Positions 34,562 through 43,657 of a DNA stretch of 64,000 bases are shown one piece after another. Source of the stretch: Simplicispira sp. 125 (lineage in GTDB: Bacteria; Pseudomonadota; Gammaproteobacteria; Burkholderiales; Burkholderiaceae_C); NCBI RefSeq assembly GCF_003096555.1, contig NZ_QEKM01000001.1, forward strand, positions 1,488,001 through 1,552,000, in the 5' to 3' direction. Both the position numbers and the translations under genes were made by a program. Below the pieces are notes generated by a model. That model saw only the letters and a program-made list of their open reading frames with translations, did not search any database and was not told where the DNA came from. Position 1 is the stretch's first letter; every line of letters begins with the position of its first letter.

Positions 34562-35686
34562 CTAAGCGCCAGGCGATACGCCGTGAGCGGCTGCCTGAGC
34601 ACCAGAGGTTTGAGCCAGTGACACGGCCAGCGGGTTCTGCTTGCCGACAACCAGCGTGCGCACCGGGAATGCGAACTCGACGCCGATGGCGGCAAATGCG
34701 CGCATCATTCCCAGGTTGATGGCCTGCTGCACATCACGGTAGGCGGTGTAGTCGGGCGTGAGCATCCAGTACACCACTTCAAAATCAAGGCTGGAGCCCC
34801 CAAAGCCGGTGAAGTGGGCACGGTCGAACCGGGCCTGTGTTTGCGCACCAATCACCTTCTGGATGGCGCCCGGCACCTGCTCGATCTGCTCCGGCGTGGC
34901 GTCGAAGGTGAGGCCAAAGGTGAACGGAATGCGCCGCTCTTTCATCAACTTGTAATTGCGCAGACGCGACTTGGTCAAATCCCCGTTGGAGAACACCAGC
35001 ACTTCGCCACTCAGGCTGCGCAGGCGCGTGGTTTTGAGGCCGATATTCTCGACCGTGCCGCTGAAATCATCGATCACCACGAAATCACCCACCTGGAAAG
35101 GCTTGTCAAGCACGATACTCAGGCTGGCAAACAAATCACCCAAGATATTCTGTAATGCCAGACCAATGGCAATACCACCAATACCCAAACCGGCCACCAG
35201 CGCATTGACATCAAAGCCCAGGTTGTCCAGCAACAGCAGCAGCAAAATAGCCCACACCACCACTCGGCTGACAAAATTCAGAATGGACAGTGCGCTGGTG
35301 GTGGACGGATCCTTCTCCAACGAGTCCTGCCGCAGGTTGATGAACCAGGCGCTGATGAAGGCACTGGCGCACAGCGCCAGCTGCAAAAAGAAGGCCACTG
35401 TAGCCAAGCTGGAGAGCCAGCGCGTCGTCGCAGCGCGCAGCGCCAGTTCATGGCTGGCCGGGTACAACGCCACCAGCGCCACCATCCACCAGCGCACAGC
35501 ACCCAGGGCTTTGACCACGGCGTCGTCAAGGTGCGTCGTGGTGCCAACCGCCCACCGGGAAATGCGCCGAATGACCACCGGCAACAAAAATTTCATCAGG
35601 GCGACGGCGCCCAGAATCCATAGCGCGGCACGTGCCCAGGCCAGTACATCGTTACCGGCAAAAGAGAGATCAAGAACTTGCTGCAT
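34562..35686 (-). CDS. MscS-family mechanosensitive channel
   Basis: A 374-aa inner-membrane protein. It has an N-terminal region of about four membrane spans (ILGAVALMKFLLPVVI and others) and then the MscS pore and beta domain: NALVAGLGIGGIAIGLALQN, LGDLFASLSIVLDKPFQVGD, FSGTVENIGLKTTRLRS and GDLTKSRLRNYKLMKERR. It opens on hypo-osmotic shock to release solutes. I chose the ATG at 35686 (MQQVLDLSF); the frame opens 39 bp earlier. Grouped with a compatible-solute synthase and phosphatase, it fits an osmotic-stress function. Confidence 0.93.
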   Translation of the reverse strand: MQQVLDLSFAGNDVLAWARAALWILGAVALMKFLLPVVIRRISRWAVGTTTHLDDAVVKALGAVRWWMVALVALYPASHELALRAATTRWLSSLATVAFFLQLALCASAFISAWFINLRQDSLEKDPSTTSALSILNFVSRVVVWAILLLLLLDNLGFDVNALVAGLGIGGIAIGLALQNILGDLFASLSIVLDKPFQVGDFVVIDDFSGTVENIGLKTTRLRSLSGEVLVFSNGDLTKSRLRNYKLMKERRIPFTFGLTFDATPEQIEQVPGAIQKVIGAQTQARFDRAHFTGFGGSSLDFEVVYWMLTPDYTAYRDVQQAINLGMMRAFAAIGVEFAFPVRTLVVGKQNPLAVSLAQTSGAQAAAHGVSPGA

Positions 35687-36000
35687 CGTCGAGGGATACT
35701 CCAAAGGGAATAGCACGCATAGCACCCGATGAGAGCGAATGGATACGGCCAGTGAATATTGAAGGAAAATAACCAGAAGCGCGCATTCTCCGCACAGGAA
35801 AATGCCGCAAATGCTTGCAAACGAAGCAAGAAAAGGGATCGCTGATCAAATCAACGAGACACACCATAACACATTCGAGTATCAATGTCCATATTCAAAA
35901 TATATTAAATAGATAATCTTACCCCATATACTGGTGCCAGGCGCTATCGCCGCGGACGCGCAGAGCAGCGACAGGCCCGTCGTCTGGTACGCTCGAAAAC
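35687..36000. other. Divergent intergenic region between MscS and MFS genes
   Basis: This 314-bp gap is markedly AT-richer than its surroundings, chiefly from 35755 to 35940, with runs such as AAAATATATTAAATAGATAA. It contains no gene I can support. It must hold the promoters for both divergent operons, but no box pair stands out clearly. Confidence 0.5.
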
Positions 36001-37245
36001 ATGTCTTCTTCTCCCCTTGCAGCACCGGTGGCATCCGCCGGCGCCACGCCTGTGCCGCCGGGGCTGGCCGTGGTGGTGCTGGCTCTGCTGCTGAGCATCC
36101 AGCCCGTCACCACCGACCTCTACCTGCCCGCACTACCCGCGCTCACGCGCGCCCTGGGCGCACCCGTGGCAGCGGGGCAGCTCACACTCAGTGCGCTGCT
36201 GCTGGCCTTTGGCTGCTCGCAACTGGTGTGGGGGCCGCTGGCGGACCGCTTTGGCCGGCGCCCGGTATTGCTGGCCGGGCTGTTCATTTATGTCTTGGCC
36301 TCCCTGGGCAGCGCCCTGGCGCCTTCCATGGCCCTGTTGATCGCCTGGCGCACCGCCCAGGGCGCCGCCATGGGTGCGGTGGTCATGTGTGCCCGCGCCA
36401 TCGTGCGCGATCTGTATACCCCGCTGGCCGGGGCACGCGCTATGTCCAAAGCACTGACCGGGCTGGGTCTGGTGGCGTGCCTGTGCGCGCCACTGGGCGG
36501 TCTGCTGACCGAGTGGCTGGGTTGGCGTGCGGCGCTGATGGCGCTGACCGCTTACGCCCTGGGCACGCTCGCCCTGGTGGCGCTGCGCATGCCCGAAACG
36601 CTGGTGCAGCGCAATCCACGCGCCCTGCAGCCCGGCACGCTGCTGCGCACCTGGGCGCTGGTGCTGCGCCACCCCACGTTCTGGGCTTTTTCGTTGCTCA
36701 CCACGGCGGCCTATGGCGGGCTGTTTACCTTTTTGGCGGCATCCTCCTTCGTATTCATCGAGGTATTGGGTTTGACGCGCACGCAGTACGGCTGGGTGCT
36801 GCTGTCCACGGCACTGGCTTACTTTGTGGGAACCTTTGTCTGCCGTTATCTGCTGGTACGCCACGGCCTGCGGCGTACCGTAGCGCTGGCCGGGGTGCTG
36901 AGCCTGAGCGGGGGCTCGCTGATGGCCCTGGTCGCCGCCATGGGCTGGCACCAGCCCTGGGCGCTCCTGCTGCCTTTTTATCTGTTCATGCTGGGCCACG
37001 GTATCCACCAGCCCTGCGGGCAGACGGGTGCGGTGGGGCCGTTTCCGCAGGCGGCGGGCGTAGCCTCGGCGCTCAATGGCTTCATGATGATGCTGGCGGC
37101 CTTTGCCATTGGAGGCTGGGTGGGCACGCACCTCAACGGCACGGTCTGGCCCCTGGTGCACGGCGTGCTGTTCTGGTCGGTGCTGCTCGCCGCTATTGCC
37201 TGGACGTTGGTACAAAAATTTGGGGAACCGCGTGAGCACGCCTGA
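36001..37245 (+). CDS. Bcr/CflA-type MFS drug exporter
   Basis: A 414-aa inner-membrane transporter with twelve hydrophobic segments. The N-terminal half shows [20 protein letters not shown] and [20 protein letters not shown], typical of the DHA1 (Bcr/CflA) subgroup, and [20 protein letters not shown] in loop 4-5. These pumps export drugs or small peptides by proton antiport; the substrate is open. The stop overlaps miaA by 14 bp. It is the first gene of an operon that goes on to miaA and an ABC ATPase. Confidence 0.92.
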   Translation: MSSSPLAAPVASAGATPVPPGLAVVVLALLLSIQPVTTDLYLPALPALTRALGAPVAAGQLTLSALLLAFGCSQLVWGPLADRFGRRPVLLAGLFIYVLASLGSALAPSMALLIAWRTAQGAAMGAVVMCARAIVRDLYTPLAGARAMSKALTGLGLVACLCAPLGGLLTEWLGWRAALMALTAYALGTLALVALRMPETLVQRNPRALQPGTLLRTWALVLRHPTFWAFSLLTTAAYGGLFTFLAASSFVFIEVLGLTRTQYGWVLLSTALAYFVGTFVCRYLLVRHGLRRTVALAGVLSLSGGSLMALVAAMGWHQPWALLLPFYLFMLGHGIHQPCGQTGAVGPFPQAAGVASALNGFMMMLAAFAIGGWVGTHLNGTVWPLVHGVLFWSVLLAAIAWTLVQKFGEPREHA

Positions 37246-38230
37246 GCACCTGCCTTTCATTGCCCTGGCCGGGCCCACCGCCTCGGGCAAAACCGCTGGT
37301 GCGCTGGCGCTGGCCGCTGTGCTGGGACGGCGCATGCCGGTGGAGATCATCAGCGTGGATTCGGCCCTGGTGTACCGGGGTATGGACATCGGCACGGCCA
37401 AGCCCACGCTGCAAGAGCGCGCCTTCGTGCCGCACCACCTGATCGACATCCGCGACCCGCTACACGCCTACAGCGCCGCCGAATTCGTGCAGGATGCCAC
37501 GCGGCTGGTGGGCGAGATCCGCGCACGCGGCGCGCTGCCGCTGCTGGTGGGCGGCACCATGCTGTACTTCAAGGCGTTGTTCGACGGCATTGACGACATG
37601 CCCGCCGCCGACCCCACCGTGCGCGCGCGCCTGGAAGCCCAGGCCGCCGAGCAGGGTTGGCCCGCACTGCACGCCGAGCTGGCCCTGGTGGACCCAGCCA
37701 CCGCCGCCCGGCTGGCCTCCGGCGACAGCCAACGCATTCAGCGCGCATTGGAGGTATGGCAGGTATCTGGCCGCCCGCTATCGAGCTTTCACACTGCAAA
37801 AAAAGGAGCTACCAGCGCAAGCCCCATGAGCGCTGGAGCCCTTTTTTCTTTAGAACCCGAGAACCGCGCCTGGCTGCACGAGCGCATCGCGCAGCGCTTT
37901 GACGCCATGCTGGCCGCCGGGTTTGTGGACGAAGTGCGGCAACTGCGTGCGCGCGGCGACCTGCACCCTGATCTGCCCGCAATGCGCTGCGTGGGTTACC
38001 GCCAAGCGTGGGAAGAACTCGACCGGCAGACTTCGCAACCCGCAGGCACCCCGCTGAACCTGGCTGCATTGCGCGAGCGCGGCATTGCCGCCACGCGCCA
38101 ACTGGCCAAACGCCAGATCACCTGGCTGCGCAGCATGCCCCGGCGCCACGCAATCGCTTGCGATCAACCCGGTGCCGTGGAAAAACTCATACAGGCCGTA
38201 CTGCAGCGGCTGAACGGCCCCGCACCATGA
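37232..38230 (+). CDS. miaA: tRNA dimethylallyltransferase
   Basis: A 332-aa enzyme adding the dimethylallyl group to A37 of tRNAs reading UNN codons. The P-loop is [15 protein letters not shown], with [33 protein letters not shown] and [12 protein letters not shown]. In the middle (residues about 184-208) the sequence [20 protein letters not shown] is encoded by a palindromic repeat, replacing the usual gdalp-type loop. [14 protein letters not shown] and RQITWLRSM close the protein. The GTG at 37232 overlaps the MFS gene by 14 bp; no ATG fits better. Confidence 0.95.
   Translation: MSTPEHLPFIALAGPTASGKTAGALALAAVLGRRMPVEIISVDSALVYRGMDIGTAKPTLQERAFVPHHLIDIRDPLHAYSAAEFVQDATRLVGEIRARGALPLLVGGTMLYFKALFDGIDDMPAADPTVRARLEAQAAEQGWPALHAELALVDPATAARLASGDSQRIQRALEVWQVSGRPLSSFHTAKKGATSASPMSAGALFSLEPENRAWLHERIAQRFDAMLAAGFVDEVRQLRARGDLHPDLPAMRCVGYRQAWEELDRQTSQPAGTPLNLAALRERGIAATRQLAKRQITWLRSMPRRHAIACDQPGAVEKLIQAVLQRLNGPAP
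37778..37856 (+). repeat. Palindromic repeat (family 1) inside miaA
   Basis: AAAAAAAGGAGCTACCAGCG, then CAAGCCCCATGAGCGCTGGA and GCCCTTTTTT. The arms AGCTACCAGCGC and GCGCTGGAGC pair, flanked by A- and T-runs. It lies wholly in the miaA reading frame and keeps it open. Confidence 0.75.
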
Positions 38231-38874
38231 ACGCGCTGGTCGTGGATGGCCTGGCCAAGCGCTATGGCGATGCAACGGTGTTTGAGGGAGTGCACCTGCG
38301 CGTGCAGCCGGGTGAGTTTGTCGCCATCGTGGGGGACTCGGGCGTGGGCAAGTCCACCTTGCTCAACTGCATGGCCGGGCTGGACCACTGGGACGCCGGG
38401 CGCATCGTACAAGGCCATACCGACCTGGGCACGCTCGACGACACGCAGCGCGCCTTGTGGCGCCGTGCGAACGTGGGCTTTGTGTTCCAGGCCTTCCACG
38501 TGCTGCCGCACCTGGACGTGGCGCAGAACGTGGCGTTGCCGCTGATGCTGCTGGAGCAGCACGACCCCTCCCGCGTAGCGGCCATGCTGTGTGCCGTGGG
38601 CCTGGACGGACTGGGCGAGCGGCTGCCGCAGCAACTGAGCGGCGGGCAGCTGCAGCGCGTGGCCATTGCCCGCGCCCTGGTGCACCGCCCCGCCCTGCTG
38701 CTGGCCGATGAGCCCACGGGCAACCTCGACCCCGGCACCGCAGCGCGCGTGATGGAGCTGCTGGTCGCCCAGACACGCACGCATGGCGCCTCGCTGGTGT
38801 TGGTCACCCACTCGGACGCCGCCGCGGCCCGGGCCGACCGGGTGCTGCGCCTGCGCAGCGACGGCATCGACTAA
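38227..38874 (+). CDS. ABC transporter ATPase (LolD/MacB-like; AttE-like)
   Basis: A 215-aa nucleotide-binding protein of the type paired with FtsX-like permeases. Walker A is [19 protein letters not shown], the signature is [20 protein letters not shown], Walker B is [15 protein letters not shown], and the switch His is in LVTHSD. The TGNLD Walker B end is typical of LolD, MacB and AttE ATPases. The start overlaps the miaA stop by 4 bp. Its permease partner is at 39432, but an inverted hsp20 gene stands between them. Confidence 0.93.
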   Translation: MNALVVDGLAKRYGDATVFEGVHLRVQPGEFVAIVGDSGVGKSTLLNCMAGLDHWDAGRIVQGHTDLGTLDDTQRALWRRANVGFVFQAFHVLPHLDVAQNVALPLMLLEQHDPSRVAAMLCAVGLDGLGERLPQQLSGGQLQRVAIARALVHRPALLLADEPTGNLDPGTAARVMELLVAQTRTHGASLVLVTHSDAAAARADRVLRLRSDGID

Positions 38875-38878
38875 CGGC

Positions 38879-39307
38879 TTATTCGATGTTGAGGCGCTGG
38901 GCGGCGTTGCTCAGCTTCTTGGGCAGGTTCAAGGTCAGCACACCGTTGTCGTACTTGGCTTTGGCCTGGCCGGCGTCGATGTCAGCGGGCAGCTGAAAGC
39001 TGCGCGCCACCGAGCCGAAGTAGCGCTCCGAGCGCAGCACCTTCTCACCCTCGGTCTGCTGGTCCAGCTGGCGCACCTCGGCGCGCAGGCTCACCACGTT
39101 GCCGTCGATGGAGACGTGGATATCCTCCTTGGGCACGCCCGGCACCTCGGCCTGCACGGTGTAGCCGCCATCGGTTTCCTTCACATCCACCTTGATCTGC
39201 GACGGCGCAGGCAGGTTGTCGCCATGCAGCGGCCGCACATAGAAACCGGGCGCGATGTCCTTGAAGAAATCGTCGAACAAACTGCCACGCGATACGAGAG
39301 AGTTCAT
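38879..39307 (-). CDS. Hsp20/alpha-crystallin family small heat shock protein
   Basis: A 142-aa ATP-independent holdase chaperone. It begins MNSLVSRGSLFDDFFKDIAP. The alpha-crystallin domain (about residues 40-130) shows IKVDVKETDGGYTVQAEVP, GVPKEDIHVSIDGNVVSL, a FGSVARSFQLPADID motif and the late A-K-Y-DNGVLTLNLPK strand, ending in a short tail. CAGGAGCC stands 7 bp before the ATG. A heat-shock-like promoter lies upstream. The gene is inserted, on the opposite strand, between an ABC ATPase gene and its likely permease gene. Confidence 0.95.
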   Translation of the reverse strand: MNSLVSRGSLFDDFFKDIAPGFYVRPLHGDNLPAPSQIKVDVKETDGGYTVQAEVPGVPKEDIHVSIDGNVVSLRAEVRQLDQQTEGEKVLRSERYFGSVARSFQLPADIDAGQAKAKYDNGVLTLNLPKKLSNAAQRLNIE

Positions 39308-39372
39308 GGTTTTGGCTCCTGTGAAATGGGTGTTGAAACCGGGCCAGCCACGGAGCGCCAGCCCTGTATTTC

Positions 39373-39402
39373 AGATAAGTGCTGGCGGCAAAACTTCAAG
39401 GG
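39373..39402 (-). promoter_or_regulatory. Candidate sigma-32 (heat shock) promoter of hsp20
   Basis: On the minus strand CTTGAA matches the sigma-32 -35 core exactly, followed after 13 bp by CACTTATCT, a partial match to the CCCCATnTA -10 region. It lies about 65-90 bp before the hsp20 ATG. The -10 match is weak. Confidence 0.4.
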
Positions 39403-39431
39403 CTTGTGCACGCCCGCGCACAATGCGGGCC

Positions 39432-42029
39432 ATGCTGGCACTGCTTCGCACCTTCTCGTGGCAAGACCTGCTGCGCCACCCCTGGCGCAGCGCGGCAGCG
39501 GTGACGGCCGTGATGCTGGGCGTAGCCCTGGCATTTGCGGTGCAGCTCATCAACACCTCGGCGCTGGATGAATTTGCACAGGCCGTGCGCACGGTCAACG
39601 GCCAGCCCGACCTGGAAGTGCGCGCCATGCAGGGCCCGTTGGACGAGGCGCTCTACGGCCGCCTGGCCACGCACCCCGATGTGGCACGCGCCAGCCCGCT
39701 GCTGGAGCTGACGGTGCTGGCAGCGGCCGACGGCGCCCACCCGGCCGAGCGCGTGCCCCTGCGCGTGCTGGGGGCCGACGCCCTGCTGCTGCCCGCCATG
39801 GCCCCCGCGCTCATGCCGCGCCCCGGCAGCGACGCCGACCGCCTGGCCATTTTTTCCCCGGCCACGGTGTTTTTGAACAGCGCTGCGCTGCAGGCGCTGG
39901 GGTTGCCTGCACAGGGTACGGACACCCGGGTCACCCTCACGCTGCTGGCGGGCCAGCAACGCCTGCCAGTCACGGTGGCAGGTACGGTGGCTGCGGCGGG
40001 CGCGCCCCTGGCGGTGATGGACATTGGCGCTGCGCAAGACCTGTTCGGCCGCGCAGGGCAGCTCAGCCGCATCGACCTGCAACTGCGCCCCGGCACTGAC
40101 CAGCTGGCGTTTGCACTGGCCCTGCGCCAGCAGCCCGACTGGCCCGCCAACACCCTGCTGACCGAACCCGGCGACGCGGCCGAGCGCATCAGCAACCTTT
40201 CGCGCGCCTACCGCGTCAACCTCACGGTGCTGGCGCTGGTGGCGCTGTTCACCGGGGCCTTTCTGGTGTTTTCGGTGCTGGCGCTGAGCGTGGCCCAGCG
40301 CGCGCCGCAGTTTGCGCTGCTGGCCGTGCTGGGCGCCACGCCGCGCCAGCGGCTGGGCCTGGTGCTGGCCGAAGCGGGCCTGCTGGGGCTGGCAGGCAGC
40401 GCCACCGGCATCGCGCTGGGCACGCTGCTGGCCGCCGCCGCGCTGCGCCTGCTGGGCGGCGACCTGGGCGGCGGCTACTTCGCCGGGGTAGAGCCGCCAC
40501 TGCGCTGGAGCGGCACGGCCGCGCTGCTGTACGGCGCCCTGGGCGTGGCGGCAGCGCTGGCCGGAGGCTGGTGGCCGGCGCGCAGCGCGCAGGCCCTGCC
40601 CCCGGCGCAAACCCTCAAGGGCCTGGGCACGCTGGGCAGCCGGGCCGGGTATGGCTGGATTGGTATCTTTTTAATAGCTGCTGGCGCTTTATTGGCGGTT
40701 GCTCCGCCCATTTTTGGCATACCTCTGGCGGCCTATGTGTCGGTGGGCTTGCTGCTGGTAGGCGGCATGGCACTGCTGCCCTGGGCCGTGGCTGGGCTGC
40801 TGCGCGCTCTGCGGCCCCTGGCCGTGCGGCGGCTGCTGCCGCTGCTGACGCTGGAGCGCGCACGCCGCATGCGCGGCGCCGCTGCCATTGCCGTGGGCGG
40901 CGTGGTTACCAGCCTGAGCCTGGCCGTGGCGCTGACGGTGATGGTGGCGAGTTTTCGCGGCTCGGTGCTGCAATGGCTGGACGCTGTGCTGCCCGCACCG
41001 CTGTACCTGCGATCGGCGCTGTACGCCGCCGGGGGCGATGCGGCTTTGCTGCCCGCCACGCTGGCCCGCGACGTAGCCCGCCTGCCCGGTGTGGCGCAGG
41101 TGGAGCCCCTGCGTGCCAGTCCGCTGCAGCTGGACGCGGCACGCCCCGCCCTCACGCTGCTGGCCCGTCCGCTGGGCAACGACCCGGCCCGGCGCCTGCC
41201 ACTGGTGGATGCCACCCTGCCCGTGCCACCGGGGCACATCGGCATCTACATCAGCGAGGCGGTGGTGGACCTATACGGCCTGCGGCCCGGCATGGGCTGG
41301 CCTGCGCTTTCACAGTCTTTTAGTGCTCCAGGGCAATCGGGGCAAGCGCTATCAGCTCCTTTTTTCATAGCTGGCGTCTGGCGTGACTATGCGCGCCAGG
41401 CCGGTGCCGTGGCGATGGACCAGGCCGACTACGAGCGCCTGACGGGCGACGCGCGCCCCAGCGACCTGGCGCTGTGGCCCCAGGCGGGCGCGGACACCGC
41501 CGCGCTGCGCCAGGCCATCGAGGCGCTGCTGCCGCACGAGGCGGCGGCGGGCGACGCACCCCGGCTGGAGTTTGTCTCCGCCAGCGCCATCCGCGCGCGC
41601 TCGCTGCACATCTTCGACCGCAGCTTCGCCGTCACCTACTGGCTGCAGGCCGTGGCCATCGGCATCGGGCTGTTTGGCGTGGCGGCCAGCTTCAGCGCAC
41701 AGGTGCTGGCGCGGCGCAAGGAATTCGGCCTGCTCGCCCACCTGGGTCTGACGCGCCGCCAGATCCTGGCCGTGGTGGCCGGCGAAGGCGCCGCCTGGAC
41801 CGGCGTGGGCGCCGCCGCCGGCCTGCTGCTGGGCCTGGCCGTGTCGGTGGTGCTGGTGCGTGTGGTGAACCCGCAGAGCTTCCACTGGACCATGGATTTG
41901 CGGGTGCCGGTGGAGCGGCTGCTGGCGCTGTGCGCTGCTGTGGTGCTGGCGGGGACGGTGACGGCCTGGGTGGCTGGGCGGGCGGCGGCGGGGCGGGATG
42001 CGGTGTTGGCGGTGAAGGAGGATTGGTAG
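39432..42029 (+). CDS. ABC transporter permease, duplicated FtsX domains (AttFG-like)
   Basis: An 865-aa inner-membrane permease with two MacB/FtsX-type units. The N-terminal span (WRSAAAVTAVMLGVALAFAV) precedes a large periplasmic domain; then SRAYRVNLTVLALVALFTGA, a middle set of spans, a second periplasmic domain and a C-terminal FtsX unit (FGVAASFSAQVLARRKEFGL). The ATG at 39432 is preferred; another lies 9 bp upstream. Two copies of palindromic repeat 1 are inside the frame, one forming the span WIGIFLIAAGALLAVAPP. The partner ATPase is at 38227. Confidence 0.9.
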   Translation: MLALLRTFSWQDLLRHPWRSAAAVTAVMLGVALAFAVQLINTSALDEFAQAVRTVNGQPDLEVRAMQGPLDEALYGRLATHPDVARASPLLELTVLAAADGAHPAERVPLRVLGADALLLPAMAPALMPRPGSDADRLAIFSPATVFLNSAALQALGLPAQGTDTRVTLTLLAGQQRLPVTVAGTVAAAGAPLAVMDIGAAQDLFGRAGQLSRIDLQLRPGTDQLAFALALRQQPDWPANTLLTEPGDAAERISNLSRAYRVNLTVLALVALFTGAFLVFSVLALSVAQRAPQFALLAVLGATPRQRLGLVLAEAGLLGLAGSATGIALGTLLAAAALRLLGGDLGGGYFAGVEPPLRWSGTAALLYGALGVAAALAGGWWPARSAQALPPAQTLKGLGTLGSRAGYGWIGIFLIAAGALLAVAPPIFGIPLAAYVSVGLLLVGGMALLPWAVAGLLRALRPLAVRRLLPLLTLERARRMRGAAAIAVGGVVTSLSLAVALTVMVASFRGSVLQWLDAVLPAPLYLRSALYAAGGDAALLPATLARDVARLPGVAQVEPLRASPLQLDAARPALTLLARPLGNDPARRLPLVDATLPVPPGHIGIYISEAVVDLYGLRPGMGWPALSQSFSAPGQSGQALSAPFFIAGVWRDYARQAGAVAMDQADYERLTGDARPSDLALWPQAGADTAALRQAIEALLPHEAAAGDAPRLEFVSASAIRARSLHIFDRSFAVTYWLQAVAIGIGLFGVAASFSAQVLARRKEFGLLAHLGLTRRQILAVVAGEGAAWTGVGAAAGLLLGLAVSVVLVRVVNPQSFHWTMDLRVPVERLLALCAAVVLAGTVTAWVAGRAAAGRDAVLAVKEDW
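40660..40722 (+). repeat. Palindromic repeat (family 1), first copy inside the permease gene
   Basis: TTTTTAATAGCTGCTGGCGC, then TTTATTGGCGGTTGCTCCGC and CCATTTTTGG. Same ATAGCTGCTGGCGCTTTATT order as other copies. The frame stays open and encodes a hydrophobic stretch that probably serves as part of a membrane span. Confidence 0.65.
41316..41376 (-). repeat. Palindromic repeat (family 1), second copy inside the permease gene
   Basis: Reverse orientation: on the plus strand TTTTAGTGCTCCAGGGCAAT, CGGGGCAAGCGCTATCAGCT, CCTTTTTTCATAGC. It encodes QSFSAPGQSGQALSAPFFIA in a periplasmic part of the permease. Confidence 0.65.
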
Positions 42030-42114
42030 GTTCAAACTGCCGGGGTCTTTCCAATTGACTGCTATTGGCCAACCGGATAGCGTCCAACATTCATCAACAA
42101 GGAAAGGGTCAGCG

Positions 42115-42471
42115 ATGTACATCCACCGTGCTCTCCTCTGTGCTGCACTGCTCGCGAGCAGCAGCTACGCTGCGGATACTTACGTGTCCAAAGATGAATT
42201 CGACCGGATCATCGCGACCCCCTTCAAGGTCACCAACATCAAGAGTGGCCTGGTTGTTGAAATCCATTTGAAGGCTGACGGTTACGCCACTGCCAGCCAA
42301 GGCTACAACGACGTGGGTCCCTGGCGCCGCCAAGGCGATAACGGCTACTGCGTGCGTTGGAACAAACGCAGGCTTGAAGATCGCTGTGTCAGCTTCGTCA
42401 AGCAGGATGGCAAATACGCCGTCACAGAGCCCAATGGCGAAGTTGCCTGGTGGTTGGAAAGCGCTCAGTAA
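42115..42471 (+). CDS. Small secreted protein of unknown function
   Basis: A 118-aa protein with a Sec signal peptide cut after ASSSYA (about residue 19). The mature part has regularly placed Trp and Cys: [20 protein letters not shown] then [16 protein letters not shown], where the two Cys may form a disulfide. The pattern is loosely like the DUF995 type but I cannot confirm it. The ATG at 42115 is preceded by GGAAAGG. It lies between the permease gene and a PLP enzyme gene with gaps of under 90 bp, so it may be part of the same operon. Confidence 0.7.
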   Translation: MYIHRALLCAALLASSSYAADTYVSKDEFDRIIATPFKVTNIKSGLVVEIHLKADGYATASQGYNDVGPWRRQGDNGYCVRWNKRRLEDRCVSFVKQDGKYAVTEPNGEVAWWLESAQ

Positions 42472-42545
42472 CGGCGCCCACCACTCCATCCAGTCGCCGA
42501 TCCGTGGTGGGTCAGGGGCTGCGGCGGGCTGCGACAATCTGGTGC

Positions 42546-43643
42546 ATGAAGCATCAGCCCCTCGCACCCTTTGCCCCATCTTCGGATGCGTGCACTTCTT
42601 CCCGTTGGCTCCACGAAGCCATAGCCCGCATCGAGGCCGACTACCAGCGCAGCGCCGACACCCACCTGATCCCGCTGCGCCTGCCCGCCTTTGAGCAAAG
42701 CGGCATCGACCTGTACCTCAAGGACGAATCCACCCACCCCACGGGCAGCCTCAAGCACCGGCTGGCGCGCTCGCTGTTCCTCTACGCGCTGTGCAACGGC
42801 TGGGTGCGCGAGGGCTCGACCATCGTCGAGGCGTCAAGCGGCTCCACGGCGGTAAGCGAGGCCTACTTTGCGCGCCTGCTGGGCCTGCCCTTCGTGGCGG
42901 TGATGCCGCGCAGCACCTCGCCCGAGAAGGTGGCGCAGATCGAGTTCCATGGCGGGCGCTGCCATTTCGTGGACAGCGCGGGCGCGGTGTACGACGCCGC
43001 CCGCGCCATTGCCCACGATACCGGTGGGCACTACATGGACCAGTTCACCTACGCCGAGCGCGCCACCGACTGGCGCGGCAACAACAACATTGCCGAGAGC
43101 ATGTTCACGCAGATGCAGCGCGAGCGGCACCCTGTCCCGCGCTGGATCGTGGTGGGCGCGGGCACGGGCGGCACCAGCGCGACCATTGGCCGCTATGTGC
43201 GCTACCAGCGCCATGCCACGCAGGTGTGCGTGGCCGACCCGGCGGGCTCGGTGTTCAGCGCGTACCACCGCACGGGCGATGCCGCGCTCACGGCGCCGGG
43301 TTCGCGCATCGAGGGCATTGGCCGCCCGCGCGTGGAGCCGAGCTTTATCCGCACGCTGGTGGACCGCATGGTGGAGGTGCCCGATGTGGAGTCGGTTGCG
43401 GCGATGCGTGCGCTCTCGCAACTTCTGGGGCGGCGCGTGGGGCCGTCCACGGGCACCAATTTTGTCGCCATGCTCGCGCTGGCTGACGAGATGCGCACGC
43501 GCGGCGAGAGCGGCTCCATCCTGTCGCTGCTGTGCGATGCGGGCGAGCGCTACCTGCCCACGTATTGCGACGCAGACTGGGTGGCGCGCAGCTTTGGCGA
43601 CTGCACGGCAGCGCAGCAGAAGATCGACGCGCTCCTCGGCTGA
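42546..43643 (+). CDS. PLP-dependent cysteine synthase-family enzyme (probable cysteine desulfhydrase)
   Basis: A 365-aa fold-type II PLP enzyme. [20 protein letters not shown] includes the lysine (SLKHR) that binds the cofactor; [20 protein letters not shown] and [14 protein letters not shown] supply the phosphate loop. It has a longer C-terminus than CysK. In my recollection this branch contains L-cysteine desulfhydrases of Comamonadaceae rather than synthases, releasing sulfide and pyruvate. The ATG at 42546 gives a start just after the secreted-protein gene. It lies within an ABC transporter operon, a setting that does not explain its role. Confidence 0.85.
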   Translation: MKHQPLAPFAPSSDACTSSRWLHEAIARIEADYQRSADTHLIPLRLPAFEQSGIDLYLKDESTHPTGSLKHRLARSLFLYALCNGWVREGSTIVEASSGSTAVSEAYFARLLGLPFVAVMPRSTSPEKVAQIEFHGGRCHFVDSAGAVYDAARAIAHDTGGHYMDQFTYAERATDWRGNNNIAESMFTQMQRERHPVPRWIVVGAGTGGTSATIGRYVRYQRHATQVCVADPAGSVFSAYHRTGDAALTAPGSRIEGIGRPRVEPSFIRTLVDRMVEVPDVESVAAMRALSQLLGRRVGPSTGTNFVAMLALADEMRTRGESGSILSLLCDAGERYLPTYCDADWVARSFGDCTAAQQKIDALLG

Positions 43644-43657
43644 GCGCTGCTCCCGCC

